A model generated the notes under the pieces. The model did no database searches. It saw only the letters and a list, made by a program, of their open reading frames with translations, and was not told where the DNA came from. Positions 12,370 to 24,149 of a stretch of 64,000 nucleotides of DNA are shown in pieces. The stretch is taken from the NCBI GenBank assembly GCA_903813345.2, contig CAIIXF020000002.1, positions 14,156,150 through 14,220,149 on the forward strand. The letters are read 5' to 3'. Source of the DNA: Owenia fusiformis. Taxonomy: Eukaryota > Annelida > Polychaeta > Sabellida > Oweniidae. Every line of letters starts with the position of its first letter. Positions within the stretch are counted from its first letter, which is position 1. A program made the position numbers and the translations under genes.

Positions 12370-14525
12370 TTTTCAGCTAGTCTACAGGTTTCCAGCCGAC
12401 CATTTGAGGGATTCATCTGAAATTTTCAGGGATGTTTCTACATATCAACGTCAAGAACTGATTAGTTTTTGGGCATTCTGGGTAAATCTTAAGGTGGCCA
12501 TTTTGGATTTTGCGTCCTAAAATCTTCACTTTCAAGACTTGTCTACAGGTTTCCAGCCAAACCATTTCAGGGATTCATCTGAAATTTTCAGTGATGTTTC
12601 TACATATCAACGTCAAGAACTGATTAGTTTTTGGGCATTCTGGGTAAATCTTAAGGTGGCCATTTTGGATTTTCCGTCCTAAAATCTTCACTTTCAAGAC
12701 TTGTCTACAGGTTTCCAGCCAAACCATTTGAGGGATTCATCTGAAATTTTCAGGGATGTTTCTAGATATCAACGTCAAGAACTGATTAGTTTTTGGGCAT
12801 TCTGGGTAAATCTTAAGGTGGCCACTTTGGATTTTCCGTCCTAAAATCTTCACTTTCAAGACTTGTCTACAGGTTTCCAGCCAAACCGTTCAAATTTTTA
12901 CATATGTAAATCTTAAGGTGGCCATTTTGGATTTTCCGTCCTAAAATCTTCACTTTCAAGACTTGTCTACAGGTTTACAGCCAAACCATTTGAGGGATTC
13001 ATCTGAAATTTTCAGGGATGTTTCTACATATCAACGTCAAGAACTGATTAGTTTTTGGGCCTTCTGGGTAAATTTTAAGGTGGCCATTTTGGATTTTCCG
13101 TCCTAAAATCTTCACTTTCAAGACTTGTCTACAGGTTTTCAGCCAAACCATTTGAGGGATTCATCTGAAATTTTCAGGGATGTTTCTACATATCAACGTC
13201 AAGAACTGATTAGTTTTTGGGCATTCTGGGTAAATTTTAAGGTGGCCATTTTGGATTTTCCGTCCTAAAATCTTTACTTTGAAGACTTGTCTACAGGTTT
13301 CCAGCCAAACCTTTTGAGGGATTCATCTGAAATTTTCAGGGATGTTTCTACATATCAACGTCAAGAACTGATTAGTTTTTGGGCATTATGGGTAAATTTT
13401 AAGGCGGCCATTTTGGATTTTCTGTCCTAAAATCTTCACTTTCAAGACTTGTCTACAGATTTTCAGCCAAACCATTTGAGGGATTCATCTGAAATCTTCA
13501 GGGATGTTTCTACATATCAACGTCAAGAAATGATTAGTTTTTGGGCATTCTGGGTAAATTTTAAGGTGGTCATTTTGGATTTTCCGTCCTAAAATCTTCA
13601 CTTTCAAGACTTGTCTACAGGTTTTCAGCCAAACCATTTGAGGGATTCATCTGAAATTTTCAGGGATGTTTCTACATATCAACGTCAAGAACTGATTGGT
13701 TTTTGGGCATTCTTGGTAAATTTTAAGGTGGCCATTTTGGATTTTCCGTCCTAAAATCTTCACTTTCAAGACTTGTCTACAGGTTTCCAGCCAAACCGTT
13801 CAAATTTTTACATATGTAAATCTTAAGGTGGCCATTCTGGATTTTCCGTCCTAAAATCTTCACTTTCAAGACTTGTCTACAGGTTTCCAGCCAAACCATT
13901 TGAGGGATTCATCTGAAATTTTCAGGGATGTTTCTACATATCAACGTCAAGAACTGATTAGTTTTTGGGCCTTCTGGGTAAATTTTAAGGTGGCCATTTT
14001 GGATTTTCCGTCCTAAAATCTTCACTTTCAAGACTTGTCTACAGGTTTTCAGCCAAACCATTTGAGGGATTCATCTGAAATTTTAAGGGATGTTTCTACA
14101 TATCAACGTCAAGAACTGATTAGTTTTTGGGCATTCTGGGTAAATTTTAAGGTGGCCATTTTGGATTTTCCGTCCTAAAATCTTTACTTTCAAGACTTGT
14201 CTACAGGTTTCCAGCCAAACCTTTTGAGGGATTCATCTGAAATTTTCAGGGATGTTTCTACATATCAACGTCAAGAACTGATTAGTTTTTGGGCATTCTG
14301 GGTAAATTTTAAGGCGGCCATTTTCGGATTTTCTGTCCTAAAATCTTCACTTTCAAGACCTGTCTACAGATTTTCAGCCAAACCATTTGAGGGATTCATC
14401 TGAAAATTTCAGGGATGTTTCTACATATCAACGTCAAGAACTGATTGGTTTTTGGGCATTCTGGGTAAATTTTAAGGTGGCCATTTTTGATTTTCCGTCC
14501 TAAAATCTTCACTTTCTAGACTTCT
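12370..14525. repeat. 162-bp satellite with a ~910-bp higher-order repeat
   Basis: Fourteen units with spacing of 160-163 bp, each with acttgtctacaggttt, gggattcatctgaaattttc, tcaacgtcaagaactgatta and ttttccgtcctaaaatcttc. Two units, starting near 12873 and 13782, are cut to about 100 bp in the same way. Shared variants (gggccttctgg at 13057 and 13967; aaggcggcc at 13402 and 14312) recur about 910 bp apart, so a block of units was duplicated as a whole. Non-coding. Confidence 0.92.
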
Positions 14526-15067
14526 TGCTTTCTTGGTCAACAAGACCACAATGCTGTGTTTTAGGTACGATATTGTTCACGTCTGTGCCTTGTTAGAACT
14601 TTTTGTTGGCTCTACTGCTCAGGTGTCAGTTGAACCATTTTGCAGGCCCATTTTAGAGTAGGTTAAGCTTTTTGCCGAACCTTTTATTCATAAGACAGTT
14701 ACTCAGTCACAAGTTCAGTTCAGTATGGAAGGACTGTTCTCAAACTTAATGTAACAGAAAAAAGAATTGTGTAGCAGAACGATCATATAGTTTTCATTAC
14801 TGTGTTTCTTTTAACGTTCCATTAGTTCATCATCTTACTGACACGTGACCTGGTCAGTGAGCACCTTTGGGATGACATTTTATTTGGTTAAGACTGCCCT
14901 TTGCTGTCAATCATGATCCGTTCAACTGAGAATGGACATGATTGGCTCATAAGGGTAGGAAAATACAGTATAAAATGTCATCACTAGGTGCGAGAGAACA
15001 GATTTGACAAGATTTGAACAGATTTTTAGCCTTTACAAGATTTACACAGTTTTACAACTCTCTACAC

Positions 15068-16722
15068 CACGAGGGGAAAGAGTACCCGTGTATATACAAC
15101 CTACCGCCGAGCAAAGACCCGAAGATGTCTGAAAATGTAGGGGGTGAGTTATAAACTTTTGTTTATATCTTGAATTTCTCAATATGAGAAACAGATAAAA
15201 CACATAATTGTGTGTAACTGATAAAGTTATTGTTCCAGGCACTCATGTTTGCAAAATAATGAGTACTTAGCGCAATGTTTACTATCCAATCGCTAAATTC
15301 AACTTTTAAATATTTGAATGATGATTTACATCTTGAATAAGTAACAACCATGGCTGTCTTTACTTCATTCGATTCAAAGATACAATAGGTGTAAATGTAT
15401 CATATTTATTTCACTGCCATACGAGTTGCATATCATTGAAATCACCGGTGAAAGTTGAAAATGAAAGACCCGATTATGTCACCAGTACTATTATATAGGA
15501 CCCGAAGCTACCACCGAGCTATTCCGACTATACCGTGAGTAGAACCCGATGAGGTAGTGAGTAAGCTTTCGAATGAGCACATAATATCATGACGATATCA
15601 CAAATATTCCTTTTTATTTATCATATACTCCTGGCACCGGGATATAATTCCCGCAGCACTATACGTCAACGTCTGTTTATTGAATTCATGCTTACACTTG
15701 AATCACCATAATTTCCTATGTGTCTATGGTAAGAGTGCAACCAAAAAACAGTTAATTCTGCATTGCAAGCGCCAATCTACTCAAAGAACACAACTTGAAG
15801 AATCCCAAGCTTCACAAGCTTCATATCCTCGAAACGAAAATTACCGTGATCTTTCTTTGATAATACAATATCATAGTCAAAAACATTGTAAATCCATTTT
15901 TTGCCATTTAACTCAGGCACATTAACTTTAATACTCAGTGATGGATGGTGCTGACTGAAGTGGACCACAAAGTCATCCATCTCGTGTGATTTATAACTAC
16001 AGAGGAAGCATTTGTACCGAGGACCTGAAATACAATGTTTCTATGTGCAGTGGTAACTGGTGATAGCCATATTTTTTTCAATTTCATTTATTGTTCACAA
16101 CAAAATGATTCACATGAATGATGCAGATTGTATGTTTATTATTTTTTCATCAGCACGTCATAAACTCGACGATATAATCGGATCTCAACAGATTTTACTC
16201 AAGTAATGTTCGGATTCTGAGATCCTTTACTCAAGATATTTTCGGATCTTTATAATATTACTCGTCGATCACATCGGGTCCGATGTCCGATAACATCGGA
16301 TCTTTTAGGACAAAGTTTAAGTGAAGATTTTGCTGTTCAAAAGTGCTATTTTGACCTAATATTTTGACACTTAATATATTATGCATATTCACATCCATTT
16401 ACCGACCCAAGTATGTCTTATGTATGGCTCATTATCAATTAAAGCGAGTATGAATGAGAAAAACAAATCAAAAACCATTATACGTTTACCTTATCTCTTA
16501 ATTTGGACATAAAAATATATTTCAACTATAATTCTAGGCCAATTGCGCCTGCTAGAACATCTTAGTAACAATTCTAACCATCCAAAGGAATTGTTAGTGA
16601 CATTATATTACCTTTATTGTCCATTTTCCTACGAGATGACATTATCAAACATTTGCTCGGCGGTATATGCGTGTCTTGCTCGGCGGTAGGTTGTATATAC
16701 ACGGGTACTCTTTCCCCTCGTG
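15068..16722. mobile_element. 1.65-kb TIR element carrying a zinc-finger exon
   Basis: About 51-bp TIRs, nearly perfect: cacgaggggaaagagtaccc from 15068 and its complement ending at 16722. The interior has repeated acccga and cggatct words and a minus-strand spliced-looking exon (15845-16024). The target duplication is not clear. The near-identity of the TIRs suggests recent activity. The superfamily is not recognised. Confidence 0.75.
15845..16024 (-). CDS. Exon with a C2H2 zinc finger inside the TIR element
   Basis: On the minus strand, a good acceptor (tgtatttcag) precedes PRYKCFLCSYKSHEMDDF; the frame is open through 15845, where CACG is followed by gtaatt as a possible donor. C-x2-C-x12-H-x3-H (YKCFLC...VVHFSQHH) is a classical C2H2 zinc finger. 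Since the exon sits within matching TIRs it is probably part of the element's own protein (DNA binding), not a host gene. Partner exons were not identified. Confidence 0.5.
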
Positions 16723-17084
16723 TACACGCTCTACAGATTTATATTTTATGAGCATTCAGATTTACCGGAGATATGATGTACAAAGCTGTATTGTACTAAT
16801 TTACTAAAGGAATTAATTATACTGGAAATATATTATTGAAACACATTGGATTAGTTTGTCGTATGTAAGTATATGTGGAAGGTACGCTACATGACTCTGA
16901 CTTTTAGAGTTGGTAGAAATTACTCTTGTCAACCCCCCCCCCCCGCTATACTATTCTCCTCTCCCAGTCTCAATATAAGAACCGGGCGAACGTTCCCGCT
17001 TCAATACTAAGCCAATTACACATCAATTGCCACACAGGAAGGTAACTTGGCATGGTGCTAATTTTACCACCTCTCATAATGGTT

Positions 17085-17245
17085 AAGATTACACAGTCAT
17101 ATACATGACAGTTATATAATGATCCTGGTACCATGTGATGGAGAATAAATCAGGCTTTTTACTACTACCTTTGTATTTTATAAAAACTGCTTAGGATTCT
17201 AGTAATTTAGATTTGAAGTTGGGTATACTTTTTTGTGGACGCCCT
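17085..17245 (-). repeat. Inverted partner of the repeat at 11690-11835
   Basis: The reverse complement aligns from acaaaaaagtatacccaact to the gatcattatataactgtcat end. See the partner entry. Confidence 0.6.
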
Positions 17246-17429
17246 GTATAACATGATAGGGTGACAATGTTACATGTATGAGTTTAGAGGGGGTGCATAC
17301 ATATGAAACACCCTGTATATGGTATATTGTATTCCTTAGCAATGATGACAAAAACATGTTACACAATAAGTAAAATCACATCACATCCCAATTTTACCAT
17401 CAAATCAATCCATTTACAATGCACATTAT

Positions 17430-18130
17430 ACAGGGCGTATAAAAAAACGCAACAAGTAGTTATCTCGTAAAATCACAAAACTAGTGATGAATACATCAAT
17501 TTAATTCAATGTACCATAAAGCCACGTCTCTCCTCTTTGCAATGATATGTCATTCATTCACAGGTGGTATTGGTTAGATGAGAAATCCTTCCATTTGCAC
17601 AGTGGGTCAAAATCGGCTCTGCTCCAAGTTTTAGATATTGCAAAAAATCGGTACAAGGGCTAAGTGCCAATGGAAGTTCCCCTGACTTGAATTGTTGTGA
17701 CTTTTTCTTTTGGAGCTATCTCAGGAGCATCTGTGCTCACGATTCATCCACCAGATATTGCAAAACCTCGAGAAAGAATTGCCCATGGGCTGCTTTTCTC
17801 TGCTTTGACCCACAGATGATTCAGGGCTGAACCATGCATGACATGGACAGATGAGCGCATCTTTATGTGCAAGGAATTGGTGGCAATTTGGAGGGGTTAT
17901 AGGGTGTATTCTTGCAAGAGTGTGAGTATGGACACTTTACTGTCTATGCCACACCTGTCACACCTTCTTCCAATAGCCCCTATGCCCCTTGAACTAACTT
18001 TTGCAATGTTTAAAACTTAGGTCCGAGCTGAATTTTGCCCCACTTTGCAAAATTAATGATTATTCGGCCAGTCATGACTCCCTGTGAATGAATAATAGTA
18101 TTCCATTGCAAAGAGGAGTAATTTGGGATT
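17430..18130 (+). mobile_element. Mariner-family DNA transposon relic
   Basis: 17600-17830 reads a frame with SPDLNCCDFFFWSYLR, the mariner transposase signature (SPDLxPxDFFLW) around the last catalytic Asp. A stop follows IQG and later residues continue in another frame (RIFMCKEL), so it is a pseudogene. Short inverted repeats with cctctttgcaatg-type ends at 17537-17570 and 18075-18116 may be its termini. Both ends are decayed. Confidence 0.65.
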
Positions 18131-18134
18131 TAGG

Positions 18135-19165
18135 TCTGTAGGACCATCTACCCTAGGAACTTGGTTTCTAGGGTAGGTGGTCCGAGTCGGACCATACTTG
18201 TTGTTGGACCATAATCCCTGTAGGGAAAATACTGTAGTTCTAAAATATTATATAGACGGTAGGACCATTTACTAGAGTAGGACCATGATTTCTTTCACAT
18301 CAGTAAAAGAGAAGGTGGTCCCTTTAAGCGGGTGATTAAGTTTATAGACACATCGATTTGGTTGGTCAGCATCGTTTGCAGTGTAAGGCGTTGGACTTGT
18401 TAGCTTATGTATATGTTATTGTATGTACTTTTTATGATTGTATTGACATTGTGTTTCTTTCATTCCACCAGGTACAAAGTTCGAGTCCTTTTCCGGTTCA
18501 TCTAAAATAATTGCTAAATTTGCCTTTTCATTTCTTGCTCGATTTTTTTTATTAATTCTTTCAATAAAGTGTCAAAGTCGAAAATTGGATGTAAGGTCTT
18601 GAAAAAGAACCTTAAACGTTCTGACAGAAAGGGCGGGAAAACGAGATCCCGTGGATGGGTCCCTACACGGTTGTTGAGCAAGTTGGAAAGACAACATACA
18701 AAATAAGAAACAAAGAGGGACTAATTCTGAAGCAAATAGCAAATGGTTGCAATTTAAAAAATTTCAAAAGCACATCCTATGACCAAAGTTCAGAAACCGA
18801 TTCCATCAGTGATTCGTAAATACACATGTATACGTGTAACAGAATAAAATAGTTGACAAGATATACATCTTCAATCGTTTTCTATTCAAGAGATATTAAA
18901 TTATATAACCCGTTTCCAAAGTGAACATTACTCCCTTGAAAAAAAGCCGTAGGACCAATTTCTCCAGGAATTTAGGTCCAGGACCAATATCCCTAGAGAT
19001 AATGGTCCAGGACCAATAACCCTAGGGATTTTGGTCCGATTGGGACCACCTACTCTAGCAGGTGGGACTGTATGCCCCAGGAGATTAGGTCGGACCATCT
19101 TTACTAGGGATAATGGTCCGTAGGACCATATTTAGGTAGGACCAGAAATACTTTTACACCGGGTC
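18135..19165. repeat. Two arrays of GGACCA words flanking a coding fossil
   Basis: 18135-18330 and 18945-19165 contain many taggaccat, ggtccgat and ccctaggga words in both orientations, each a potential short hairpin. The arrays face each other about 600 bp apart, like the structured sub-terminal regions of a DNA transposon. A similar design with other words occurs at 27797-27990. Confidence 0.6.
18555..18825 (+). mobile_element. Integrase-like C-terminal fossil
   Basis: A short remnant resembles the C-terminal end of an integrase of the Ty3/gypsy or Ginger type (a DRKGGK block followed by GPYTVVEQVGKTTYKI). It is broken, and no other part of the element was recognised. Its place between two GGACCA arrays fits a Ginger-like DNA transposon better than an LTR element, but this is inference. 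Confidence 0.5.
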
Positions 19166-19169
19166 CTAT

Positions 19170-20100
19170 TATCACAGGGTGTGTACCAATTTAAGCATGA
19201 CAGGTGAACGCGCACTATAGGTACAACACGAAGGTGATGACATTTGAGCAAAATGATGTTTTCATCGTTTCAGAAAGATCTGATCTAGTTTCTAGATATT
19301 TCATATGTAAATGTCTGTAACAACATCCTAGACAGTGAACTTGACCGTGAAATTTTTAGTTCAAACTTCACAAACTATCAACGTAGTATATGGTATAATG
19401 CTCGGTTACGGTAAGGTACAACACATAGGTTGGCGTTTCGATTTTACATGCAAGCTTAAACTCCCTAATATTACTTCTTCTCCTCCTACGAAGAAATGAA
19501 CAAGAGAAGGATTAATACGGAGAGCTATTTAGAAGTTTCTAACTTTTTTATTCTGGAAGTGATCATCATGGAATTTAGACACATTTTTTAGAATGAGGTG
19601 GATTTTGACATCATGAAATATTGTATTGTATTATTAAACGTTCGTTTCTACAACGTTTTTTGTGAAGCAATGCAATTCCATTCTCTATTTTTAACCGTTA
19701 CCTTTTGTTTAATAAAATAAAAACCTAGTACTGCACGAGCAAAATAAAATGTGTCTAATATGTCTAAGCTAAATGATAAAGTAAAGTCTTAGTTTTCGTA
19801 AGGAAACCGATGCGCATTCCACCAGAAGTATATTTTAAGAATTTTTTAGAATTGGTTCCACTATTCTGGTCATTCTCGTATAAGTAGGTGAAATATGTTA
19901 CAGCGCAAACCAAGAATCTAACCAATCAATTTAGTGAAGAATTGGGCTTTTTAAACGGGAGACTAAATTTGGTTTTCATAGCTTTTGATTCCGTCTTATT
20001 TAAAGGAGCTTTTTCGAAATGACCATCATGATTTTAAGTTACTGGGGTAATTTTTTTTCCAAATAACACGCACGCTCATTTTTGTCTGAAGTCTATCTTT
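19170..20100. other. Intron sequence, nothing recognised
   Basis: A+T-rich, no coding similarity and no internal repeat pairing noticed. Confidence 0.4.
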
Positions 20101-20124
20101 ATATTACCCAGGCCCTTAGCCAGG

Positions 20125-20720
20125 CTGTATGTGTGTGTGTTTGTGTGTGTGTGTGGGGGGGGGGGTGGTGGCTTGTGCGATCTTGAACGATATTCTTTCT
20201 ATTTGACCTTTAAGATTTGACATTCGTTGACCCTTTCAGGGTTAAAAAGATATTTTTTCAACTCGCTTCAAATTGGCCAATTCTTTTTTTCAAAATATCT
20301 ACAAGAAGTTCAAATCTGACTTTAGATTTGAGATTCGACCTTCATTGATCTTCTCAAGGTAAAAAAAGGTATTTTTGCAATTTGTTTTAAATTGACTAAT
20401 TCTTTTTTCAAAAGCATCTAGAAGTTCTCAAAAGTTCAAATCTGACTATAGATTTGTCCTTCAATGACATTCTCAAGGTCAAAATAATATTTGACTTTCA
20501 TAAGGTCAAAAAAGTCTTTTTTCAACTTGCTTCAAATTGATAAATTCTTTTTTTAAATCATCTACAAGTTCTCAGAAGCCCAAATCTGACTTTAGATTTG
20601 AGATTTCACCTTCAATGACATTGTCAGGGTCAAAAAGTTCTTTTTTTTAACTTGCTTCAAATTGACCAATTTTGATTTTAAAATCATCTACAAGTTCTCG
20701 GAAATTCAAATCTGACTTAA
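20125..20720. repeat. GT/G microsatellite and ~125-bp tandem array
   Basis: A (GT)n tract and G run at 20128-20165 are followed by about four diverged units sharing cttgcttcaaattgacc, catctacaagttctc and aaatctgactttagatttga. Non-coding. Confidence 0.8.
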
Positions 20721-20851
20721 GACTGAACTAATAATATTGTGAGCAACTAGGTGGTGACCCATCCCCCTGCCCACACATAAAAATTTTCCATGCTAAAGCA
20801 ATTCCTTGGGCGACCCTAAAAATTAAGAGGGTGGGAGACGAAAACAAGGCA

Positions 20852-21443
20852 TTAACATGACTCTTTACCTTTGAATTTGTATTTACTTAACCTGCGATGA
20901 AATAACTTATAATATTGATGGAAGCGTAACTTGACTTTATTTCCAATACCTCCAAATGTTCCCAATTTTTTCCTCAATTACAATAGGTCGAAAATTGATG
21001 ATAAAGATGAATTTTTGAAAATCGTCATTCCCATGTAAACCAATGGGAAATGGTAGGTTCGGGGGAAATCAGAAATCAGGATATCTATTCCGTAAAGATT
21101 CAGCAAAAATATTTTTAAATAGAAAATTGAATTGACTAACTTTTTTGTACACTTAGTGTTTAGTTTACTTGATGAATACTAAAATTACATAGCTTCAAAG
21201 TCATCTTTGAAAATCATTTTTTGCCTCCTGTTTTATTTCAATTGGAGAGTTTTTTGAATAACAATTTTGACTTTAAAGCCCTAAAACTTTGGTGAACCTG
21301 AAAAAACGTATCAATTTTTGTTAAATTAAGTAAGCAAATACAATTCAAATAAAGTGAAATTACGTTTCCATCAATAGTACAAGTATTTTCATCGCAGGTT
21401 AAGTAAATAAAAAGTCAAAGGTAAAGGGCCTTTAACACGTAGT
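20852..21443. mobile_element. ~590-bp MITE with ~90-bp TIRs
   Basis: cattaacatgactctttacc at the left pairs with the ggtaaagggcctttaacacg end at the right, and taacctgcgatgaaataact pairs with the complement at 21378-21401. A single related terminus occurs at 46775-46850, so the family is repeated. No coding capacity. Confidence 0.75.
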
Positions 21444-22066
21444 TCAATGGGGGAGCTAAGGTTGCCAAGCTTATGGAGGGGAGTGTAACATCCATTTGCA
21501 TGAAGCCTGTGTAAGAGATTTCATGTTTTCAAAAAATCAAAATTCTCCTTGCTGAAATATTTCAGTCGAAGAACAGGTTCTAGGCTATCTTCTGACCATC
21601 ATTTGGCATTCTTGTAATATTCAATTTCAGGTCCATGTTTTTTCTGATTGGTTCCTTGATTACAATCATTGTATCATTTTCTAATTCCTGGGTTCTGTTT
21701 GGTACTTGGAAAATGCAAAATGTCTGCCTAATGCAAGAATTCACAATTATACCGAAACTGAGAAGTTTTTATAAAAAGTTGATCATTTACATGTATGTTG
21801 TATCTTCTTTCTGATTTGTTCCACTGAAAATTTAAAATGGTTACCCAAACCTTACATTGGCAGGAATATTAAGATTTTAACAATGACATGGGTCTTTTTA
21901 TGTAGATCAAATGTCTAGTTTAACTTGATCAACTAGTCATGCAGACCTAGGTGGGCAGAATTCAGTTGGTCTTGGAGCAAGCCTGGTATAAGGTTGAAGT
22001 AACCTGATAAACGCTTGACATGCATACCAATAAGATGGCCAATTGATGCCAATCATCATGTTGCAG

Positions 22067-22194
22067 GTGACACGAGGAACAGTGAGTGGGTTGGCCTGAC
22101 AACACTGCACATTGTGTATGCCAGAGAACACAACAGGATAGAGCAGAGACTCCATGATATCAACCCACACTGGGACGGTGAAAGACTTTACCAA
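22067..22194 (+). CDS. Haem peroxidase exon c (Arg-x-x-Glu haem motif)
   Basis: Acceptor ag at 22065-22066, donor gtacaa at 22195. It encodes residues 76-117. DTRNSEWVGL carries Arg78 and Glu81, equivalent to myeloperoxidase Arg239 and Glu242. Arg acts in peroxide cleavage and Glu makes an ester bond to haem. Trp82 stands where myeloperoxidase has Met243, as expected for members that lack the sulphonium link. The HIVYAREHNR block and the NPHWDGERLYQ end are typical of the family. Confidence 0.93.
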
Positions 22195-22229
22195 GTACAA
22201 GACGGAGAATTTTTTTACTATAAATTTAT

Positions 22230-22820
22230 TTCTGATTTCATAAACTTATCAGTATTTTTCCATTTTCAATTTCTTCTGACTGTTCACACCACTTGGTGTA
22301 AATTGCTAAACAGATTATTGTAATAAGAATGTTTCTGTAGTGGGCTATGTTGTTTCCTAAAGGCCAACCAATGTTTAAATGTTTATATTTGATACGACAT
22401 TTTAGAATCTGACTAAATTTTTCCCATATTGGGGTGACCTTTTTACATTTAAAAAGCAAATGTCTCTGCAGTTACAAATGGAGCGAGGACTTTTAAATTC
22501 TGCAAAGTATCTACTGTATAGTTTAGGTTTATAGTTTTTAAAAGTAAATATTGCTCCAGATTTTGTTATCTTGAATATTAAATTCGTTGTTCCATTTAAA
22601 CTCATTTATGTTTTTTTAATTTGAAGTTAATTATTCATTTTTTAATTACACTCAACTCAGCGATCCAGTTTCTCTTATTAAAAGGTGATCCAAGAAAAAT
22701 ATCTGAACTTTTAAAATTGCCATCATTCTCAAAAAAATATTTGATTAAGATAAAACCTGATTCAATCCAATTTTTGTATATGATACTAGACAGAAAAATG
22801 TTAGCATAACCAATCATAAA
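22230..22820 (-). mobile_element. LINE ORF2 C-terminal fragment (L1/Tx1-like)
   Basis: Minus-strand frames give WIESGFILIKYFFENDG, then a Cys-led LLFKCKKVTPIWEKF-type stretch followed by NILITIICLAIYTKWCE. This order (I-x-S-G-I-x-x-I-x-D-L segment, C-x-x-x-x-x-F-W helix, final hydrophobic helix) is the C-terminal end of L1-clade ORF2 proteins. Several frames are needed, so it is an old, dead, 5'-truncated copy in intron 3. Confidence 0.6.
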
Positions 22821-23042
22821 GAAAACAAACCCCTAATATCCCAAACTATTATTAGAAACAATGTCTAATATTTTATATGACTAAGCTCTGTGAAATTTGA
22901 TGTTGGTTGGTTGATTAGTTTTTGTGAAGCCATGTGGTACCACAATTAAGTGGCCAAATCAACTTTTTTGTCACCACCAACAAGTGATAGGAAGTACACT
23001 TGTCTTTTTTCTTTTTTGAAAACTTTGTCTTTGTACTTGCAG

Positions 23043-23172
23043 GAGAGTAGACGTATCTTGGGAGCTATTTGGCAGCATCAGGTCTACATGGAATATCTAC
23101 CTTTGGTGCTCGGCTCACACACTCCAAGATTTAACATCAAGTTGAACTCTAAATATTCACCCTACCATTATG
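23043..23172 (+). CDS. Haem peroxidase exon d
   Basis: Acceptor ag at 23041-23042, donor gtaatt at 23173. It encodes residues 118-160 and one base of Gly161. It covers the ESRRILGAIWQHQVYMEYLP helix, which matches the family pattern A-R-K-I-v-x-A-x-x-Q-x-I-x-Y-x-x-x-L-P, then a loop ending in SPYHYG. It is separated from exon c by an 848-bp intron that holds a minus-strand LINE fragment. Confidence 0.92.
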
Positions 23173-23510
23173 GTAATTTTATTATGACAACAACATATTT
23201 CATTTTCAATTATCCCCAAGAAGGTATAGTAATACCAAACTTCCGTTGCAGTGGATTCTTCATCATGTGGCTTGCAAATTATAACCACCGTTGTATTGTG
23301 CCATTTTGAAAACTCTCAAAACTGTCAGGATATTCATTTTTTACAGAAGCACAAGTTTTAAAACTCATAAATGATTCAAACCACCCTAGCAAGAGTGTTT
23401 GTGATTTAAAAGCTCAATTAAATAAATATTTATCCTGCAATCAAACTTTATACCAACTACAAAATGTTCAACCTTTATTCAACATAAATGTAGTTGTTTC
23501 TTTATTTTAG

Positions 23511-23653
23511 GCTACGACTCCAATGTTGATGCAAGTACAGCAAACTCCTTCCAGGCTGCGGCATTCAGGTTTGGTCACTCACAAGTGGAGGCCTTGATTC
23601 GTTTTGTTAGAGATGATGCTTATAAAATATACACAGATGACATACTAGGATCA
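23511..23653 (+). CDS. Haem peroxidase exon e (proximal histidine)
   Basis: Acceptor ag at 23509-23510 after a T-rich tract, donor gtaagt at 23654. It encodes residues 162-208. AAAFRFGHSQV carries Arg180 and His183; the R-x-G-H histidine is the proximal haem-iron ligand in this superfamily. All expected proximal residues are present, so the encoded enzyme looks catalytically competent on this side. Confidence 0.94.
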
Positions 23654-23780
23654 GTAAGTGCATGCAAATAGTCCCTGTTTTCATCTGTACCATATTATTC
23701 AGCTTATCCAACTGCAAAAACCATTTCACCATCTCTGATAATGTGATGTAATATAAATGAACACATATGACATATTTCAG

Positions 23781-23997
23781 CATTCACGTCGTCCAGGGTC
23801 CATATATGCCCATGGCTTAGATAAAGGGGGTGTGGATAAGATCCTAAAAGGCCAGGCCAGTCTACCAGCCCAGACAACTGACTCTCACTTCACAGAACAA
23901 ATGTCATGTCACTTATTTGCCCACAGTGCTCCTTTTGGAGAGGGGACTGACTTAGCCTCATTGAATATACAGAGGGGCAGGGATCATGGCATTAGAG
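23781..23997 (+). CDS. Haem peroxidase exon f (NIQRGRDHG motif)
   Basis: Acceptor ag at 23779-23780, donor gtactt at 23998. It is the longest internal exon, residues 209-280 plus one base of Gly281. The hallmark DLASLNIQRGRDHGI lies at its end; Asn270 is the partner that hydrogen-bonds the proximal histidine. The upstream part (GGVDKILKGQASLPAQ and a CHLFAH stretch) matches the family's L-x-G-L-x-x-x-P-a-q and L-F region. Only a 127-bp intron separates it from exon e. Confidence 0.95.
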
Positions 23998-24149
23998 GTA
24001 CTTGCATACATCACATCTTTCTATCTAAAAATTCTATCATAATTTCAATCTATTTAGTTTTGTAACTATCAATAATTGTATTTCATTGAGACACACAAGT
24101 GACTATTTAGACTGTAAGCAGGTCTGTGAAAATTTGTCATGTTTATGGC

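Noticed and set aside
12370-14525. CRISPR array
   Set aside because: Units are 160 bp and fully repetitive, with no unique spacers; the context is an animal intron.
22015-22323. 102-residue single-exon frame as a separate gene
   Set aside because: Its middle is peroxidase exon c; the rest is intron read-through past a good donor.
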